Below, in pieces: positions 24,276 through 37,000 of a DNA stretch of 64,000 nt. The stretch comes from Tremella fuciformis (Eukaryota > Basidiomycota > Tremellomycetes > Tremellales > Tremellaceae). Each line of letters begins with the position of its first letter. The first letter of the stretch is position 1. A model generated the notes under the pieces. The model was given only the letters and a program-made list of their open reading frames with translations. It did not search any database and was not told where the DNA came from. Made by a program: the position numbers and the translations under genes. The stretch covers positions 806,001-870,000 of the forward strand of contig CP136494.1 of NCBI GenBank assembly GCA_032768795.1. The letters are read 5' to 3'.

Positions 24276-26242
24276 TCATGCTGATATTCGTCTGCGCGAC
24301 TCTTCTTCCCTTGTCCGAAAGTACGAAAGCTCGGATTGTAAGCGTGGATGGCTGGTGTGCCCGGGGCCAGAGACGAGTTCGTGCAGGATGATCTCGTACA
24401 GGCTGGACAGAAACGAGTGGCGATCGGCGGGGTTCTTGATCTTCTGCGCTTGATTCTGGAACAGTCGGACCAGCTCAGCTCTCATGCGCGACATGCTGCG
24501 GATGAGCTCAAGCTGGAATTCTGTCCTGCCGACTCACCTCGAGAACATCATAGCCTCTTCGGCATCCTCGCTGAGGGCAGTGACGCAAGTGAACAAGGAC
24601 GCATAGCGGCTCGCGACCTGCCGCACCGCCCCATCTTTAACTCCGCGTCCGACAAAGCCCGCCAGGCCCTTGCCCTCGGCATCGTCGGCCAGCCGCTTCA
24701 AGCTGTCTACATGTTGGTCCATCTCTTTGCGGTAGATGGGCCACATGGCCAGTTTCTGCGCCATCAAGAATGTCTTGAGCGGCAACGTCCCTCTCGAGTC
24801 GCACACCTCGATCAAGCGGTCGTTGAATCGGATGATGGTCAGGAGGGGCATTGCAGGCGGCGGCGGGTTCAGCATGCTCTGAAAGCAGTTGGCGCAGTAC
24901 TCCAGTGCAGGATCGAAGACGTCGTGCCAAATCCGTTCTGCATCTTGTAGGTCGTCCGTCGGCCGCGCGCTCGTATTCGCACGCCCTGTGTCGGAGGTGA
25001 TGTCGAATTGCGAGTCCGAGGGCGAGGCGACGTTTGCCGCTTTCGTTTTGGCATGAGGACCTGTGAAGAACCGTACGATGAAAGTGAACTCTGCAGAGGC
25101 GTTGTCGACTAGAACCAAGCCAAGTGAGCGGAACAGGGACTCGACCGGGACAGTCTGCCGCGACGTCAGCTCGACATGGCGGGCAGGCCGAAAGGAACCT
25201 CACAAAGTCCTTGTCATCCACCATGTAGGCCAAGACGACATTGCCTGCCTGCCCCTCTGCGTCGATGGCCGCAAATTGCAATCGCTCATAAGCCTGCTGG
25301 ATGCCTTCTGCCATGACGGACGCCGGCGCCTGCGCTGCCTCCGTCGACACATACCCTATCGGCTCTGACCGCTCTGGCGTCCTCGCCTTGACGGAAGCCA
25401 GCGCCCGACAGTACCGCCTCAATCCAGTCTCATAATACGCCCGGGCGGCCGACACATATCCCCGCTCGACCTGCCTCGCAAGCCTCGGGCTCTGGCGGAC
25501 GAGGAATGTGTAGAACGGCTGGTACTTGAGCAGAAGCGAGGTTTGCAGTACGGCCAGGTTTGTAGATAGACCTTTGGACGCCGAACGCAGAGGGCGTATG
25601 AGCGACAGGAGGAACGGCGGAAGCTGCGTGAGCGCTTTGGTCCGTAGTCCATCGACCACCTTCTCTATCTCGTGTGCGGCGCGCACTCTACCGCGCAGTG
25701 AGAGGGCGAGGATGCGCTGCTCGAGCGCGGGGATGGCCGCGAGCCATTGGTCGGGGTTCTGCGAGGGCGTCGTGTCTCGCAGGGTGAGCACGAGGGAGGG
25801 CGGGAGGGTGATGTCGGCCACTAGCGCGTTCAGAGAGGGTATGATGTTCTGCAGTCGCAGTCAGACGGTTATAGGAATGACGCGAGCTGTATGGAGCTTA
25901 CACGTCGTCCCTTGAGCTGCCCGTCGATGTCGGCGCTCTTCTGCTGCAGCTCGGAGATGTGGCCCGAGACGGCAGACAAGTCGGTCTGGAATGTCGAGAG
26001 GTATGAGGCGAGGGACGACAGGAGCTCGGTGCTCGACTGCTGCTCAGCCGGCTGGAGACAATGTTCTCAGCTGCGACATGGACTGACCTGCACCGACTCC
26101 TGCAGGTCGAGGTAGTCCTTGCGGTGCTTGAGGACTGGGACATCAGCACGAACCCCTCTGTAGGACCGAGGGACTTGCACGCCGCGCGGTCTTCATCTTC
26201 TCTGCTCCTGGTGCGCGAGGGCCCAGCACCAGGACTGTCCAT
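24276..26242 (-). CDS. VPS52: GARP complex subunit VPS52
   Basis: Tethering subunit for endosome-to-Golgi retrograde transport with Vps51, Vps53 and Vps54. Order: short Ser/Arg/Asp N-terminus MDSPGAGPSRTRSRED; coiled coil LKHRKDYLDLQESVQ, FQTDLSAVSGHISELQQKSA, DIDGQLKGRR; then the large helical domain (DITLPPSLVLTLRD, KYQPFYTFLVRQSPRLARQ, TFIVRFFTGPH, WHDVFDPALEYCANCFQSML, MRAELVRLFQNQAQKIKNPA). Last intron: AG|GTGAGT...CCGCAG|C ATG TCG. The first intron (26178-26135) has a GCAAGT donor and joins DRAA to FLKHRKDY. Start 26242 is the first ATG; the divergent ChAPs gene starts 204 bp away. Confidence 0.9.
26135..26178 (-). other. GC-AG intron in VPS52
   Basis: Donor T|GCAAGT, acceptor GATGTCCCAG, 44 nt. 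It is the only joining that carries the start exon into the coiled-coil frame LKHRKDYLDLQ. Confidence 0.75.
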
Positions 26243-26445
26243 GGGCGGCGCACCAGTCGTGTAAAGCTTCTCTTCGCAGGATGTACAAAAGGCAAGACGA
26301 GAGCAAAAGTAGCAGCTTGGTGCTTCGCGTCCCTGGTTACTCGTAACCGGTGTAGCGTGTCACTTGCTCTCGGATCCCTTTTCTTGTTCATCATCATTGT
26401 CACTGGGATTGACTCGGCGCGCCACCTGCCTCGAAGCATGGAGGC

Positions 26446-28961
26446 ATGTCCGAACTATTCAAAGATGTCCCAGAATTCGTCGAGGTCAGCTCGCCGCCCC
26501 TAATCCAGCCTCGCTGCGCCGAGCAAGACCGAGAACTGATGGACATAGACCCATATCGGCGAATCGCTCACTGCGCGAACAGAGACCTTAGGTGTGTGCT
26601 GCAGTCCTGCAAGGGTGCAACTCACAGGATCGCAGCTACGTTCAGAGAACTGGGCCCGCCGGATCTGTGCCATGTCGTCAAGTCGTCTGGGAGCAAGACG
26701 GCGCAGAGAGATGTGAGTCCGCAAGCTGCGAAGATTGATCTCGAGTAAGGCTGACATCACAGCTCGGCTCGTATCACTACTGGTACGTCCATTGAGCACG
26801 AGCTATCTCTCCTGTATGCTGTACGCTGTATGCTGACGGCAGCTCGGGCGTCGAGGCCTCGTCATCAGCGTCGCTCGCGGCGTACCTCAACTCGCTCCAG
26901 TTTTCAATAGACGACACGACGGCATGGTTCGGAGGCAAGGCCAGCTCGTGGCGCGTGAGGAGCGGTACGTACTGCTGCTTCAACGCCTTCTCGCGGCTGG
27001 ACATGCGCGTGGACGTGTCCATCCCGGGCGGCGTGGACGCGTACATTGTCGACCTGCGCGGGGACCGGTGAGCCGCACTGCTCGCTGAAACCCGGTCGGA
27101 CTGAGACCAGGCATGAGCCGACCCCCGAGCTGTGGCAGGAGACGTATCTCTCTGCCCTCCTGCGGGCGATCTGCTATGCGGACGATGCGTCGTATCGCCT
27201 GGCAGGGTACAGGAAGATGGATCCCATCACTACGCCGGAGGCTGAGCAGCGGTTCCTCAAGGCTGCCGAGGAGCTCTTCTTCAGAGGTGCGGCTTCTCAG
27301 ATCCGCTGGGCATGTGCTGACTACAGGCTGGCAGCTGGGCTCAGAGCCAGAGATTCAAGTCGCCACGAATGTCACGAACCACCTGACGGCGGGTCTCATG
27401 AAGTACTTTTCTGAATGTTTTCGGCTCGACAAGGCCGCCAACCTGTTCGAGAAGATGTGCGCCAAGGACCCAGAGGTGGCAGCTTTGCTGGCGCGCAGCT
27501 ACATCGGGATGAGTACGTCGCAGCTGACCGTTGTGTCTCAGGCGGGACGAAGGCTGAGCCGCAGACGAGGAGATCAAAGCGGTCAAGATCATGAACGCTG
27601 CCCTCGAGGACAACCCACAATCGTACACCGTCTTACATGCGCAGTGCGACTTTCTGCTGTCGAAGGGCCGGCCGGAGTGGGCGAGGCATATCGCACAGCA
27701 GGCGGTCAACTCTGCGCCTAGCGAGTTTGTCACCTGGGCCAAGCTCACCGAAACGTACATCGAGCTCGGGCAGCATGACGCGGCTCTCCTTTCCCTCAAC
27801 TCCTGCCCCATGTTCACATTCAACGAGCGAGATCTACATCGCATGCCCGCACCGGCCCGGAGTCACCTGCCCATCAAGAAGTTCATCGCCGACTCGAAGA
27901 TTCTGGACGACGATGTGCAGGACAACGAGGTGAGTCTGTATACCTTTGAGACGTTCGGCGTCTCATCGTCAGGCCGACGTGGCCCTGCTGCGATTGCCCG
28001 CCCCTGGTCTGCGGGGAACGTTTGCCAAGGCCTACTCGATTCTAACGCTCCTCGTGTCCAAGATCGGGTGGGACGAGCTGTTGAAGACGAGATCGACTGT
28101 ATTCGTGATGGAGGACGAATACAGGTCGCAGCATAAAGCCTCCAAATCGGTCACTCTGGACGGGAACGGCGCGCCGGCCTCTCCAGACGCTCGATCCCCG
28201 ATCCACACGCCGTCAGACATACCCACCATCCGAATATCGAGCGAGTCCACGCGGGCCGTGGCGAACGGCCACCCGCTCGAGCGGCCCGAGGTGGCGCAAG
28301 TGGAAGAAGATCCGTCGTCGCCGCTGGAGCAGAACTCGGCGTTCTCGAACAAACGCCTCTGCGAGCGGTGGCTCGACAACCTCTTCCTGTAGGTCCCCGA
28401 CTAGCCAGTTGAAGTCGTGTCATACCGTACTGACTATGTGTCAGGGTCCTCTACGAGGACCTGCGCGTCTACACCATCTGGCGCGCGGAGATCTCCCACT
28501 TCAAGACGCAGTCCCTGTCGTACCGCAAGACGGGCACCGAGTGGGAGATCCTCGGCGAGCTCGCCCTCCGCCTGCACCACAAAGAGGAGGCCAAGGACGC
28601 GTTCCAGCGCTGCCTCGACGCCAAGTTTGACGCCAAGGCGCTCATCAACCTCCTGGGCATGTACGCCGACGAGGGCGACGTCAACAGGACGCTCAACGCC
28701 GCGGTGCGCCTCACGACGTACCACCACAGGTGGTACATGGAGACGGCGTACCCCTCAGTCGTCGCGCACCAGATATTCAAGATTGCGCGCGTGCAGGGGT
28801 TGAGCAAGCTCAATTACACGCTACTGAGCATGGTGGGTCCTTCGCTTACCCATGCGACGCACGGGGCTGACGCGCAGAACCTGCCCGCGGGCATCTTTGA
28901 GATCTGCCAGGGCATGGTCGAGTGGGCCGTGAGGTTCGGCATAGAGGGCTCAGAGTTCTAG
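26446..28961 (+). CDS. ChAPs family protein (CHS6/BCH1/BUD7/BCH2), exomer subunit
   Basis: Exomer cargo adaptor at the trans-Golgi that binds Arf1 and, in yeast, exports chitin synthase Chs3. Start MSELFKDVPEFVEV; then FRELGPPDLCHVVKSSG (the ChAPs hallmark), FSIDDTTAWFGGKASSWRV, FNAFSRLDMRVDVSIPGGVD, and TPR-like repeats (AANLFEKMCAKDPEVAALLA, NAALEDNPQSYTVLHAQCDF, APSEFVTWAKLTETYIELGQ). The C-terminal part has YTIWRAEISHFKTQSLSYRK and TEWEILGELALRLHHKEEA, ending GIEGSEF. A Ser/Pro/Thr insertion (about 28180-28330) lies before the last third. A 36-nt in-frame intron is likely near 26591-26626. Which of the yeast paralogues it matches best I cannot say; basidiomycetes usually have one or two. 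Confidence 0.92.
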
Positions 28962-29143
28962 CCTAGCTCTGGCCAGAGGCAAAAGTGTACTTTAATGAGA
29001 TGACGCTCGGTATACCTCGTACCGAATCGGAATACAATGCATGCATGCGCCCTTCTAGCGGGTCGCGGGTCGTGCGGTCCGTCTGTCCGTCTCGGAAATG
29101 TATGCAGGGGAATGGGGATATGGTATCGTCATCGTGGCGAGGG

Positions 29144-30887
29144 CTATAGAGGCGTGATCATGGAGGACGCCTTGGCGTCCGAGATTGTCCGGAGGACGTA
29201 GTCGTCTCCGCTCTGCACCGTCAGCGCTCTGTCCATCACGAAGCGACAGCAGCTCACGACACATAGGTACCGCACCCATGGCAATCTGGGATCAGAACTG
29301 GATCCGACTTGCGTTGAGGAGACTCACGCTTGATATCCAGATTTCTCGACGACTTTGAGGTACCGCACTTGGACTGATGGTCAGCAATCGTATACAGTGA
29401 AGAGGTGAGGGGACATACTGCCCGACAGTGTCAGATATGGGATCTCCCACTTTACCGTTATCGGCAGCTTGATCTCCCTGTTTTCGCTGCGGACCGAAGG
29501 CAAGCCAAAGTGGGCACGCATGAGGTACTCCTTGCCACCTCCGAGCTGCTTGATCTTCCACAAGAACGCCGAGATCTCCGGCGCATAGACGACCGATCCG
29601 ACCGAGGTCTGTCATCAGCTCCAGCGCACTCCTGTCAGTGCCGGCGCACTCTGAACTTGGGGCTGTCCGCGTCTTCCGGGACCGGCACACATATCTCCAC
29701 ATTGTTCGCGGTGGACTTTCGCTTGAACTGTCCCTTGACGCGGACCATGTACTCGACTCTGCTCCCGCGATGGCTCTCGACGCTAGCCTCGACAAAGATG
29801 AGCGGTTTGACAGGGGTGGAGATACGGTAGGTGAGGAGCTCGAACGCTCCGTCGGGCGGGATGAACGAGATGGTGCGATCGTTTTCGAATCGACTGAGGC
29901 GGACGCATTGGTGGAATCGCTGATCTTCCAGTTCGATCGACTTGCCGCGGGCAGAGCGGCCGGTGGCCTCGAACATGACGCGGTCGTTGAGGCCGAGACG
30001 GAGCTCTGGCATGCCGGACAGGTAACACCGCATCTTGATCGCACCCAGGATCTCGGAGCGCACGACGTTGCCGGCGGCATTGACCTGGAGTCAGCAAGTG
30101 CAGACGGAGCCTGTAGCACACTGAGGGGAGCTGGTCCGACAGGGAGCACAGGGAGGAATAGCTCACCAGCAGGTTGACCGATTCCACGACATCCAAGAAC
30201 ACCTCGTTCTTCCTATACCGGATGCCCTCTGATCGCCACGAGACAGCATTGGTGACCGCCATAGGCAGCCTCGCCTGCGTCTCGAGCTTGTGCGACTCCT
30301 GCGTGATGTACTCCTGTAGTATCTTGCTCTCTGTCGTTTGAGGGAAGCCGTAGTCCATCATCTCGTCCAGCAGCTCGTAAATGATGACAAAGTTATCGCG
30401 GATCGACTCTTCCTCGAGCTCCTTGAAGTATTCGGTGAGCACTGAGCATAACCGGTGGAGGAAGGTGATGATTTCCGCGGCGTTCGTATTGCGTTTCGAC
30501 AGCGCCAGGACTACAGTCAGCTCGCCTCCTTGCCCTACTGCAACGACCTGAAGATGGGTCAATGACTCACGGTACAGGTTGTTGTGTCGGATGTGCATGT
30601 AGTTGACGCCCTCGTCAGAGAAGCACGGCGTCACTTGGACATTCTCCTCCTCCATATCCAGCACCAAGGGTATAAAGCGCTCGATATACGACGGCGGGAC
30701 GTCGTCGCGATACGACCGCTGGATGAGGGACTGTCATCAGCATCACTCCTTCAGGTCGGCGACAGGATGATGTGTGAGCGCTCGAGGTGGAATGTCGCCT
30801 CACCTTGCCCTTGACATCCAGGATCGCAACTGGGCATCAGTCATCGTTGGCGGCGTGACGAGGGAGTAGTTTACCTAGACTGGCCAT
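29144..30887 (-). CDS. APM1: AP-1 clathrin adaptor medium subunit mu1
   Basis: Binds YxxPhi sorting signals in AP-1 coats at the trans-Golgi and endosomes. Starts MASL|VAILDVKGK (longin-like N-domain), then SLIQRSYRDDVPPSYIERF, FSDEGVNYMHIRHNNLYLLA, ELEEESIRDNFVIIYELLDE, MMDYGFPQTTESKILQEYI, then the MHD: VSWRSEGIRYRKNEVFLDVV, ESVNLLVNAAGNVVRSEILG, FIPPDGAFELLTYRIS, KQLGGGKEYLMRAHFGLPS, VRYLKVVEKSGYQALPWVRY and the end SSMITPL. The first coding exon is 13 nt (ATG GCC AGT CTA G). The REGIRYRKNEVFLDV and PWVRY motifs favour mu1 over mu2. Introns are 45-65 nt. It lies tail-to-tail with the ChAPs gene. Confidence 0.95.
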
Positions 30888-31190
30888 TGTGCTGAGACCT
30901 TTTGGTATGACTCTTATGGTCTCAGCTGTTCATGACCTCTGACAGTATGACAGAGGAACCGACTGCAGGCTCATGACGCGAAGGTCGTGTCTAATGAAGC
31001 CTCCCATGTAGCAGCCACGTGGCGTTGCGGGGCTCGGACCCGTTACACTGCTAACCGGGGTTGATCCAAGCGCGCGTCCATCATCTGAACGACTACGACC
31101 TCTCGTCTCTCATCTGTGTCTGACGCGGTGTACAGTGTAGATACGACATATAGTGGACCGGAGAGACACACTTCAACGACCTGCGTTATC
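30888..31190. promoter_or_regulatory. Divergent intergenic region APM1/RDI1
   Basis: 303 bp. Contains an imperfect inverted repeat CCCGTTA...TAACCGGGG at about 31039-31061 (see rejected tRNA idea). No gene seen. Confidence 0.4.
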
Positions 31191-32189
31191 ATGTCTCACC
31201 AGCCAGAGGCGGGTGTCCGGAAACTCCGCTCGACCTCACACTGACCGCCAGCCCACCGACGATGACCTCGTGCCGACCGAGACGCAGGGCTACAAGGTGT
31301 GTCCAATGGCTGGGGAAAGCTGAGGCTCATTGCAAGGTCGGCCAGAGCAAGACGATGGCAGAGCTGGCCGCACTCGATCAGGTCAGTCACCTCGCACTCC
31401 GAGAGATGCAGCTGACAGGTTAGGAAGACGAGTCTTTGCAGCGATGGAAGCAGTCACTGGGATTAGGTGTGGCTGGCGGCTCCGGCGGCGCAAAGCAGGT
31501 GCGCTGCAGCTGGCCTCTGTCCATGGCTAATGGGAAAACAGGTCGTACCAAAGACGCTCTTCCTGTCCTCGCCGACTCTGCCACATCCCATCACTATGGA
31601 CCTCACGGTGCCGCCAGCAGAGCTTGCCAAGCTGAAGAAGGAGCCTCGTGAGCGACTCGTTGAGAGTTGTGGACATGTCTGAGGCCAGTCACGATCAAGG
31701 AGGGCGTCGAGTACTCTGTCGGCATCACCTTTGTGTGAGCGAAGCGGCCAGTGCATCCTCGTTGGAATGAAAGGCTGAGGCGCAGAGTGGAGAATGAGAT
31801 CGTGTCAGGCCTGCGATATCTGCAGGTCGTCAAGAGAGCGGGTCTCACGGGTGAGTCCTCTTCATTTGCTACGGAAACACGTTCTGATCTGCCCAGTCGA
31901 CAAGACGGACGCGATGCTGGGATCCTATGGGCCGCAGGCAGACCCGTACACCAAAGTGGTGAGTGATCAGATCTGCACTTGGTCAAGTCGGGCTCAACGC
32001 AAAGTTCGCTTCCGAGGAGTCTCCTTCCGGTATGCTCGCCCGTTCTGGCAGTTACCTGGTCAAGTCGCGGATCATCGATGACGACCGCAAAGTGTGGCTC
32101 GACTTTGAGTGGGGTGAGGCATAGGCGCTGGCATGTCGTGGTTTGTCTGCTGATGTGATGCAGGCTTCAAGCTCGGGAAAGAATGGTGA
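31191..32189 (+). CDS. RDI1: Rho GDP-dissociation inhibitor
   Basis: Extracts prenylated Rho GTPases from membranes and holds them in the GDP state. Reading: MSHQPEAG|PTDDDLVPTETQGYK (first intron donor GTCCGG), SKTMAELAALDQEDESLQRW, TLFLSSPTLPHPITMDLTVP, KEGVEYSVGITF, NEIVSGLRYLQVVKRAG, VDKTDAMLGSYGPQADPYTK, ESPSGMLARSGSYLVKS, IDDDRKVWLDFEWGFKLGKEW. This matches RhoGDI from end to end, about 200 residues. Six or so introns of 40-60 nt, one with donor GTGTGT. It stands directly upstream of RHO1 on the same strand, its likely client; the pair may be conserved in synteny (inference). Confidence 0.94.
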
Positions 32190-32609
32190 ATTCGATGATT
32201 GGAATGGACGACCTGTAGACGCATTGTCGCATATGCATGTTCTTGTTTCTTGTTTCTTGTTTCTCGATGACGATGATCGTGTTTCATGTGGGCTACAGTA
32301 TTACGATACCCCGAGTCATCGCCTCTTTGATAAAACTCCGATAACGCCGTGTAGTTGGCCCCTGTGTTCAGCCCTCTCGCCTTGTGCACCACCACAGCAC
32401 CAGTCATCGTCTCTCTCTCTCTCATTACGCGCCAGTGACCGACACCCGAATCACGACTACGCTTTCCATATCTTTCCTCTCCTTTTCTTCATAACTGTAT
32501 CACCTATCGCATCCCATCCCCGAGCGACACGCCACACGACCTCGCTGGGTGAGACGACCAGACACTTGTTCGCCACCAGCCCCATTCCGAGACCCACGAA
32601 CGACTCAAC
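32190..32609 (+). promoter_or_regulatory. RDI1 3' region and RHO1 promoter
   Basis: 420 bp. Contains TTCTTGTTTCTTGTTTCTTGTTTC-type tandem repeats of TTTCTTG (about 32240-32265) and CT-rich tracts (TCTCTCTCTCTC at 32410-32423; CTTTCCTCTCCTTTTCTTC before the start), as expected of a strongly expressed gene's leader. Confidence 0.45.
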
Positions 32610-33639
32610 ATGTCGGGCGAGATCAGACGCAAATTGGTCATTGTCGGTGAGTATCGCACCCAGGCTCAATACCACGGACTATGGTCTTCCGGCTGCTTCG
32701 AGTCGGTTTGGCAGATGATCTGGGCACAGGGCTGACGCGGCGACAGGCGATGGTGCTTGTGGTAAAACATGTCTGTGAGCCTGAACAAAGTCGAGAAAGG
32801 CGACGTGGTGCTCATAATCAGTCTCATTGTCTTCAGCAAGGGCATGTTCCCCGAGGTATGTCGCGACTCTCGACCCATTCCATGAATCAGGGCCGGCAGT
32901 TCAGGAAGCGAGCGTCTGTGGTACTGATTCCAGGTCTACGTCCCGACTGTCTTTGAGAACTACGTGAGCTGCTTGCGTGAACGGTAGCGGCCTGCAACGC
33001 GTGCTGAGACCAGGTTGCCGATGTCGAGGTGGACGGCAAGAAAGTAGAGCTGGCGCTGTGGGATACCGCGGGTCAAGAAGACTACGAGTGCGTGCCGAGA
33101 GCATCGGCGCGTGAAGGAGGCGCGCTGACCGTGCAGCCGTCTACGACCCCTGTCTTACCCCGATTCCCACGTCATCCTCATCTGCTTTGCCGTTGACTCG
33201 CCCGACTCGTTGGAAAACGTCCAGGAAAAGGTGCACCATCCATCATTCATCGCATGTCGAGAGCCCTCGCTGATGGATGTAGTGGATTTCCGAGGTGCTG
33301 CACTTCTGCCAGGGCCTGCCGATCATCCTCGTCGCCTGCAAGACAGATCTCCGATACGACCCAAAGACCATTGACAGCCTGAAGCGGATGGGCCAGACCC
33401 CAATCTCGACCGACGAGGGCCGCGCCGTCGCGCAGAAGATTGGCGCCCAGAGCTACGTCGAGTGCAGTGCCAAGACAGGCGAAGGAGTCAAGGAGGTCTT
33501 CCAGCGCGCGACGCGCTTTGCCCTCATGGCGAGTCCCCTCCCTCCGCCACCTCCACCTTGCATGGCTCGTGCTGATGGTAATCAGAGCAAGAAGTCGGGC
33601 AGAGGGGGCAAGAGCAAGAAGGGATGTGTCGTGCTTTAG
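32610..33639 (+). CDS. RHO1: Rho1 small GTPase
   Basis: Master regulator of cell-wall glucan synthesis, the PKC pathway and actin. [22 protein letters not shown] (P loop), [20 protein letters not shown] (effector loop), [19 protein letters not shown] (switch II), [31 protein letters not shown] (base recognition), the Rho insert helix, [17 protein letters not shown], a polybasic tail GRGGKSKKG and a CVVL CAAX box (Leu at the end predicts geranylgeranylation). About 200 residues. Introns interrupt codon G13/D14 (after VIVG), Leu22 and several later sites, 45-60 nt each. RhoGDI is the upstream neighbour and a RhoGAP lies about 11 kb to the left. Confidence 0.96.
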
Positions 33640-34060
33640 ATCCCGGTTGTACCTTTTCTTATCTTGTTCGACTCGGCCGCGCGCACCCAGACCCAGACCC
33701 AGACCCAGATCCAGATCGTCCGTCCGTACCTCCATACCGATCCCGCCTCCCCGACCTCCCGACGCCTGTAGTCGACCCGTTTCGGAGGTCATGAGCCATG
33801 ACCATTGACACGCCCCTTCTCCTTTTACTTCTAATGCTGATGTATACAAGGACCAGCACGTCCATGTCACACGCAACTCGTTGGCTGCTTACCTAGTCGA
33901 GCTTTTGTCTTGCTGATTCAGGGGGAAGCGGCTCCGGCGGCGCGGACGTGCAGCAAGCAGTGCAGATGATACACCAGTGTCTATTGATGATTGCTACTAC
34001 TACCGGTACAAATACCTTTTACACGTCGACACCCTAACAAAAAGAAGTAAGTGACTATAC
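33640..34060. terminator. Convergent 3' region RHO1/ATG26
   Basis: 421 bp. Contains a short tandem run of CCCAGA (CCCAGACCCAGACCCAGACC..., about 33687-33712). Otherwise nothing recognisable. Confidence 0.4.
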
Positions 34061-37000
34061 TCACGAGGCCCACTGCATCTTGCGCCTGTCCTCGGCGGCC
34101 CTGACTATATTGTAATGAATAGCATTGACGGCATTGTCCACGCCGTTCTCCGACCGGATCTTCTCTCCGACCCGTGCAGCCTTCTCAATCATGACCTTGT
34201 TCGTGGTGGCCTTGACGAGCGCATCGGCAATCTCGTCCGAGCGGAGCGACGAGAGCTTGAGGCCCACCTCGAGCTTGGTCACCCTGGTGGCCCAGAAGAA
34301 CTGGTCCCCGAACCAAGGTTTGATGAGGGTGGGTATGCCCGCGCGCAGACTGGCGCCGACCGTGCCGGCCCCGCCGTGGTGCATGGCCGCTTGGATCTTG
34401 GGGAAGAGCCAGCCGTGCGGGACCTTGTCGAGACCGTAGCAGCTGTCGGGGAAGACGATCTGTTCGCCCTCCTTGGCGGGGTCGGACCCGCGGGAGGACC
34501 ACCCTTTGGCGATGATGGCGCGCACGCCGGATTTTTCCACGGCCTTGATGATGCTCTTGGTCATTGCGTTGGGGCGCGGGACGACGATGGATCCGAAACC
34601 GATGTACACGAGCGGCTTGCCGTCCTCCTTGGCCTTGGCCATGAAGCGCTCGAGGGACTCGGGTGGAGTCCACTCGGCGTCCGAGTTCTCGAGGAACCAG
34701 TAGCCGGTGATGTTGATGTCGTCGTGCCAGTCGAGCGGCTTGGGCACGACGGCGCTGCTAAAGTTGTACAGGAATGGGACCTTGGAGATGGACAGCGCTG
34801 ACATGTCGGTAGACCGCAGACCGAGATGTTTCTTCCTCCACCGATTGATCTGCCCTGAAGTGGCCTTCCACAAGATGTTGTCGAATAGAACGTAGGTAGA
34901 GTAGTTGAAGCTAGGTCCCATCTCGAATGCAGGCACCATGAAGGCCTGTGGGTACGCCGTCGTCCGAGTCCATGGCATGGTGAACGCCCGGAAGTAAGGA
35001 ATCTTCAGCGCCTCGGCAATGTGGATACCGGACATGGTGGAGGGGCTCTCGATCAGGACATCGGCATCGTGACAGGCGTTCCATGAGTCGATCAAGAGAG
35101 CATCGAGCCAGTCACGGAAAGAGCCCAAGCTCTCCTTGAAGAAACCGGGCGAAAACATCTTGTGCTCCGCACTCAGTTTCATCAGGGCGGTCGGATCCCC
35201 TCCGGCTTGCCGATGCTCGATGCCATAACCTTCGATCCAACTCTTGAACTCGTCTGAAATGAGCTTGATCATCGCAGGTCAGAGAGTCGCACGCACCATG
35301 GGTCACGATGATCGTCTTGTGCCCGTCTTCCATAAGACGTAGACACAAGGCGATATAAGGCTGCACGTCTCCGCGTGAGCCAATGGTGAGGCAGGTAAAG
35401 GTCCGTGGGGTAAGCCTGACGGTGCTCTTGTCCCACGGCTTGTTGGCGATGAAAGGCATGAAAGCCATTGCCTGCTCAGGAACAGCTCTGGCCGAGAACA
35501 AGGCGTCTCGCGGTGGTGCAAGGATGTCGGCGGCATGTTTAAGCTGGGCGTCCGTTTCAGCAGTTCCAGGCAGACGTGGCGTGGGAGTGGCAGAGGGCGA
35601 CTCGACAAGTGGCGCCGTTGACTCCAAGACCTGAGCATCTGATGAAGCGTCTGATGTGGATGAGGCAGCAAGACTGGCCGTGCTGATGGGCACTACAGGC
35701 TTCAACGGCCCCGTGGTCTCGATCGGCGATATGGGTGTGCTGAGCGCTCGGATCCGGGCGACGACCTCATCACGCGCTTTGAGACTCCAGAATTCGAATC
35801 TCAGATCGTGATGGCCGTGAATCTGCAGTGCCATGCCGTGGAAAGCCGCCCGTATACCGGCGGTGGGCTCCGCGCCTTTGATGTCGCGACTCTTGAAGCG
35901 ATACTGCAAACATGAGTACGCGTGCATTCGACGGCGCACTGCTCACCTTGATGTCTGCCCCGACAGTCGCCTTGCGCCAGAAGCAGACATAGTCCGGTGT
36001 AAGAATAATATGACCTCGAGCCGGCAAGAGTCCAGTCGAGACGTAGCATCGTTTGACTGCAATCAGCGATGTCACAGAGAGTCCCCATCAGGCTCACGCC
36101 ATATTCCGCGCTCTTCCTTGAGTCCAAACATCTTTGCAGCCATGGAAGCCTTCTCAGCCTTTCGTGTGGCATGCCCTGGACCTCTGGGCTCCTCGTCCGG
36201 GTCGTCTTCCGAGCTCATGGATGTGCTTCGCCGCAGCATACCAGGACCGTCGAGCTCGTCGTCGTTGGCCAGACAGTTGAACCCTCCAACGGTCAAAACC
36301 ATCTCGGGCGGCGTGATTCCGGCCTTGTACCTGCGTACTCGGGAGGCTTCGACTGCGGCCGAGAGGGCTTTGGTGAACCAAGCCTGCTCGTTGAGAACGG
36401 CAACATTGAAAGAGTACTCGTGCTCCCACTCTGAGCCTGGCTCATAGCCTGGCGGCGGCGTGGACTGGACGTTCTGGGTGGCCTTGGCCAATCTCGGAGG
36501 AACGGTGGTATCCAGCCATTTTGGGGCTTGAGGCGTCGCTGCGCCGGAGGTGGCATTATTGGAAGCTGAGGGCTGGCGACGTGTGGGAGAGGAATCCCTG
36601 CTGGGCCTCGGGGACCCCTTCGACCGAGAGAGGGAGGTCGGCAGGGTAGACAGGCGGCGTCGAATGTCGCTTGCTACGCCGCTGGGCGAATCGCTGCCAG
36701 CAAGGCTGCCGGTCGGGACCGCAGCAGGCGGGCCGCGTGGCTCGTTGCCGCTGATATCAATGTCGAGACTGACAAGAGTCGCAAAGGAATGGTAGTCATG
36801 TATCCCTTTAATCTGGATGCGTTCCAGAGGAACACAGACGCGCATCATCGACCATCCATCTTCATCGCTACAGGCTTCGCCGGATTCCGGCGCCAGCCCT
36901 CGGGACTTGGCGATTTCGCGCCATTGCAACCGGGCGTGGCGAAAGATAGCTCCTTCAAAGGTTCTTCGCCACTGCATAGCAGATTGCTGTTGTCAGCACC

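Noticed and set aside
31030..31075. Possible tRNA (CTGCTAA looks like a Ser-GCT anticodon loop, with GGGGTTGATCC nearby)
   Set aside because: The five bases on each side of the loop do not pair, there is no D arm or A box at the right distance, and the T-arm match is poor.
32240..32265. TTTCTTG tandem repeat as a minisatellite or regulatory array
   Set aside because: Only about three units in a CT-rich leader; not enough to call a functional repeat.
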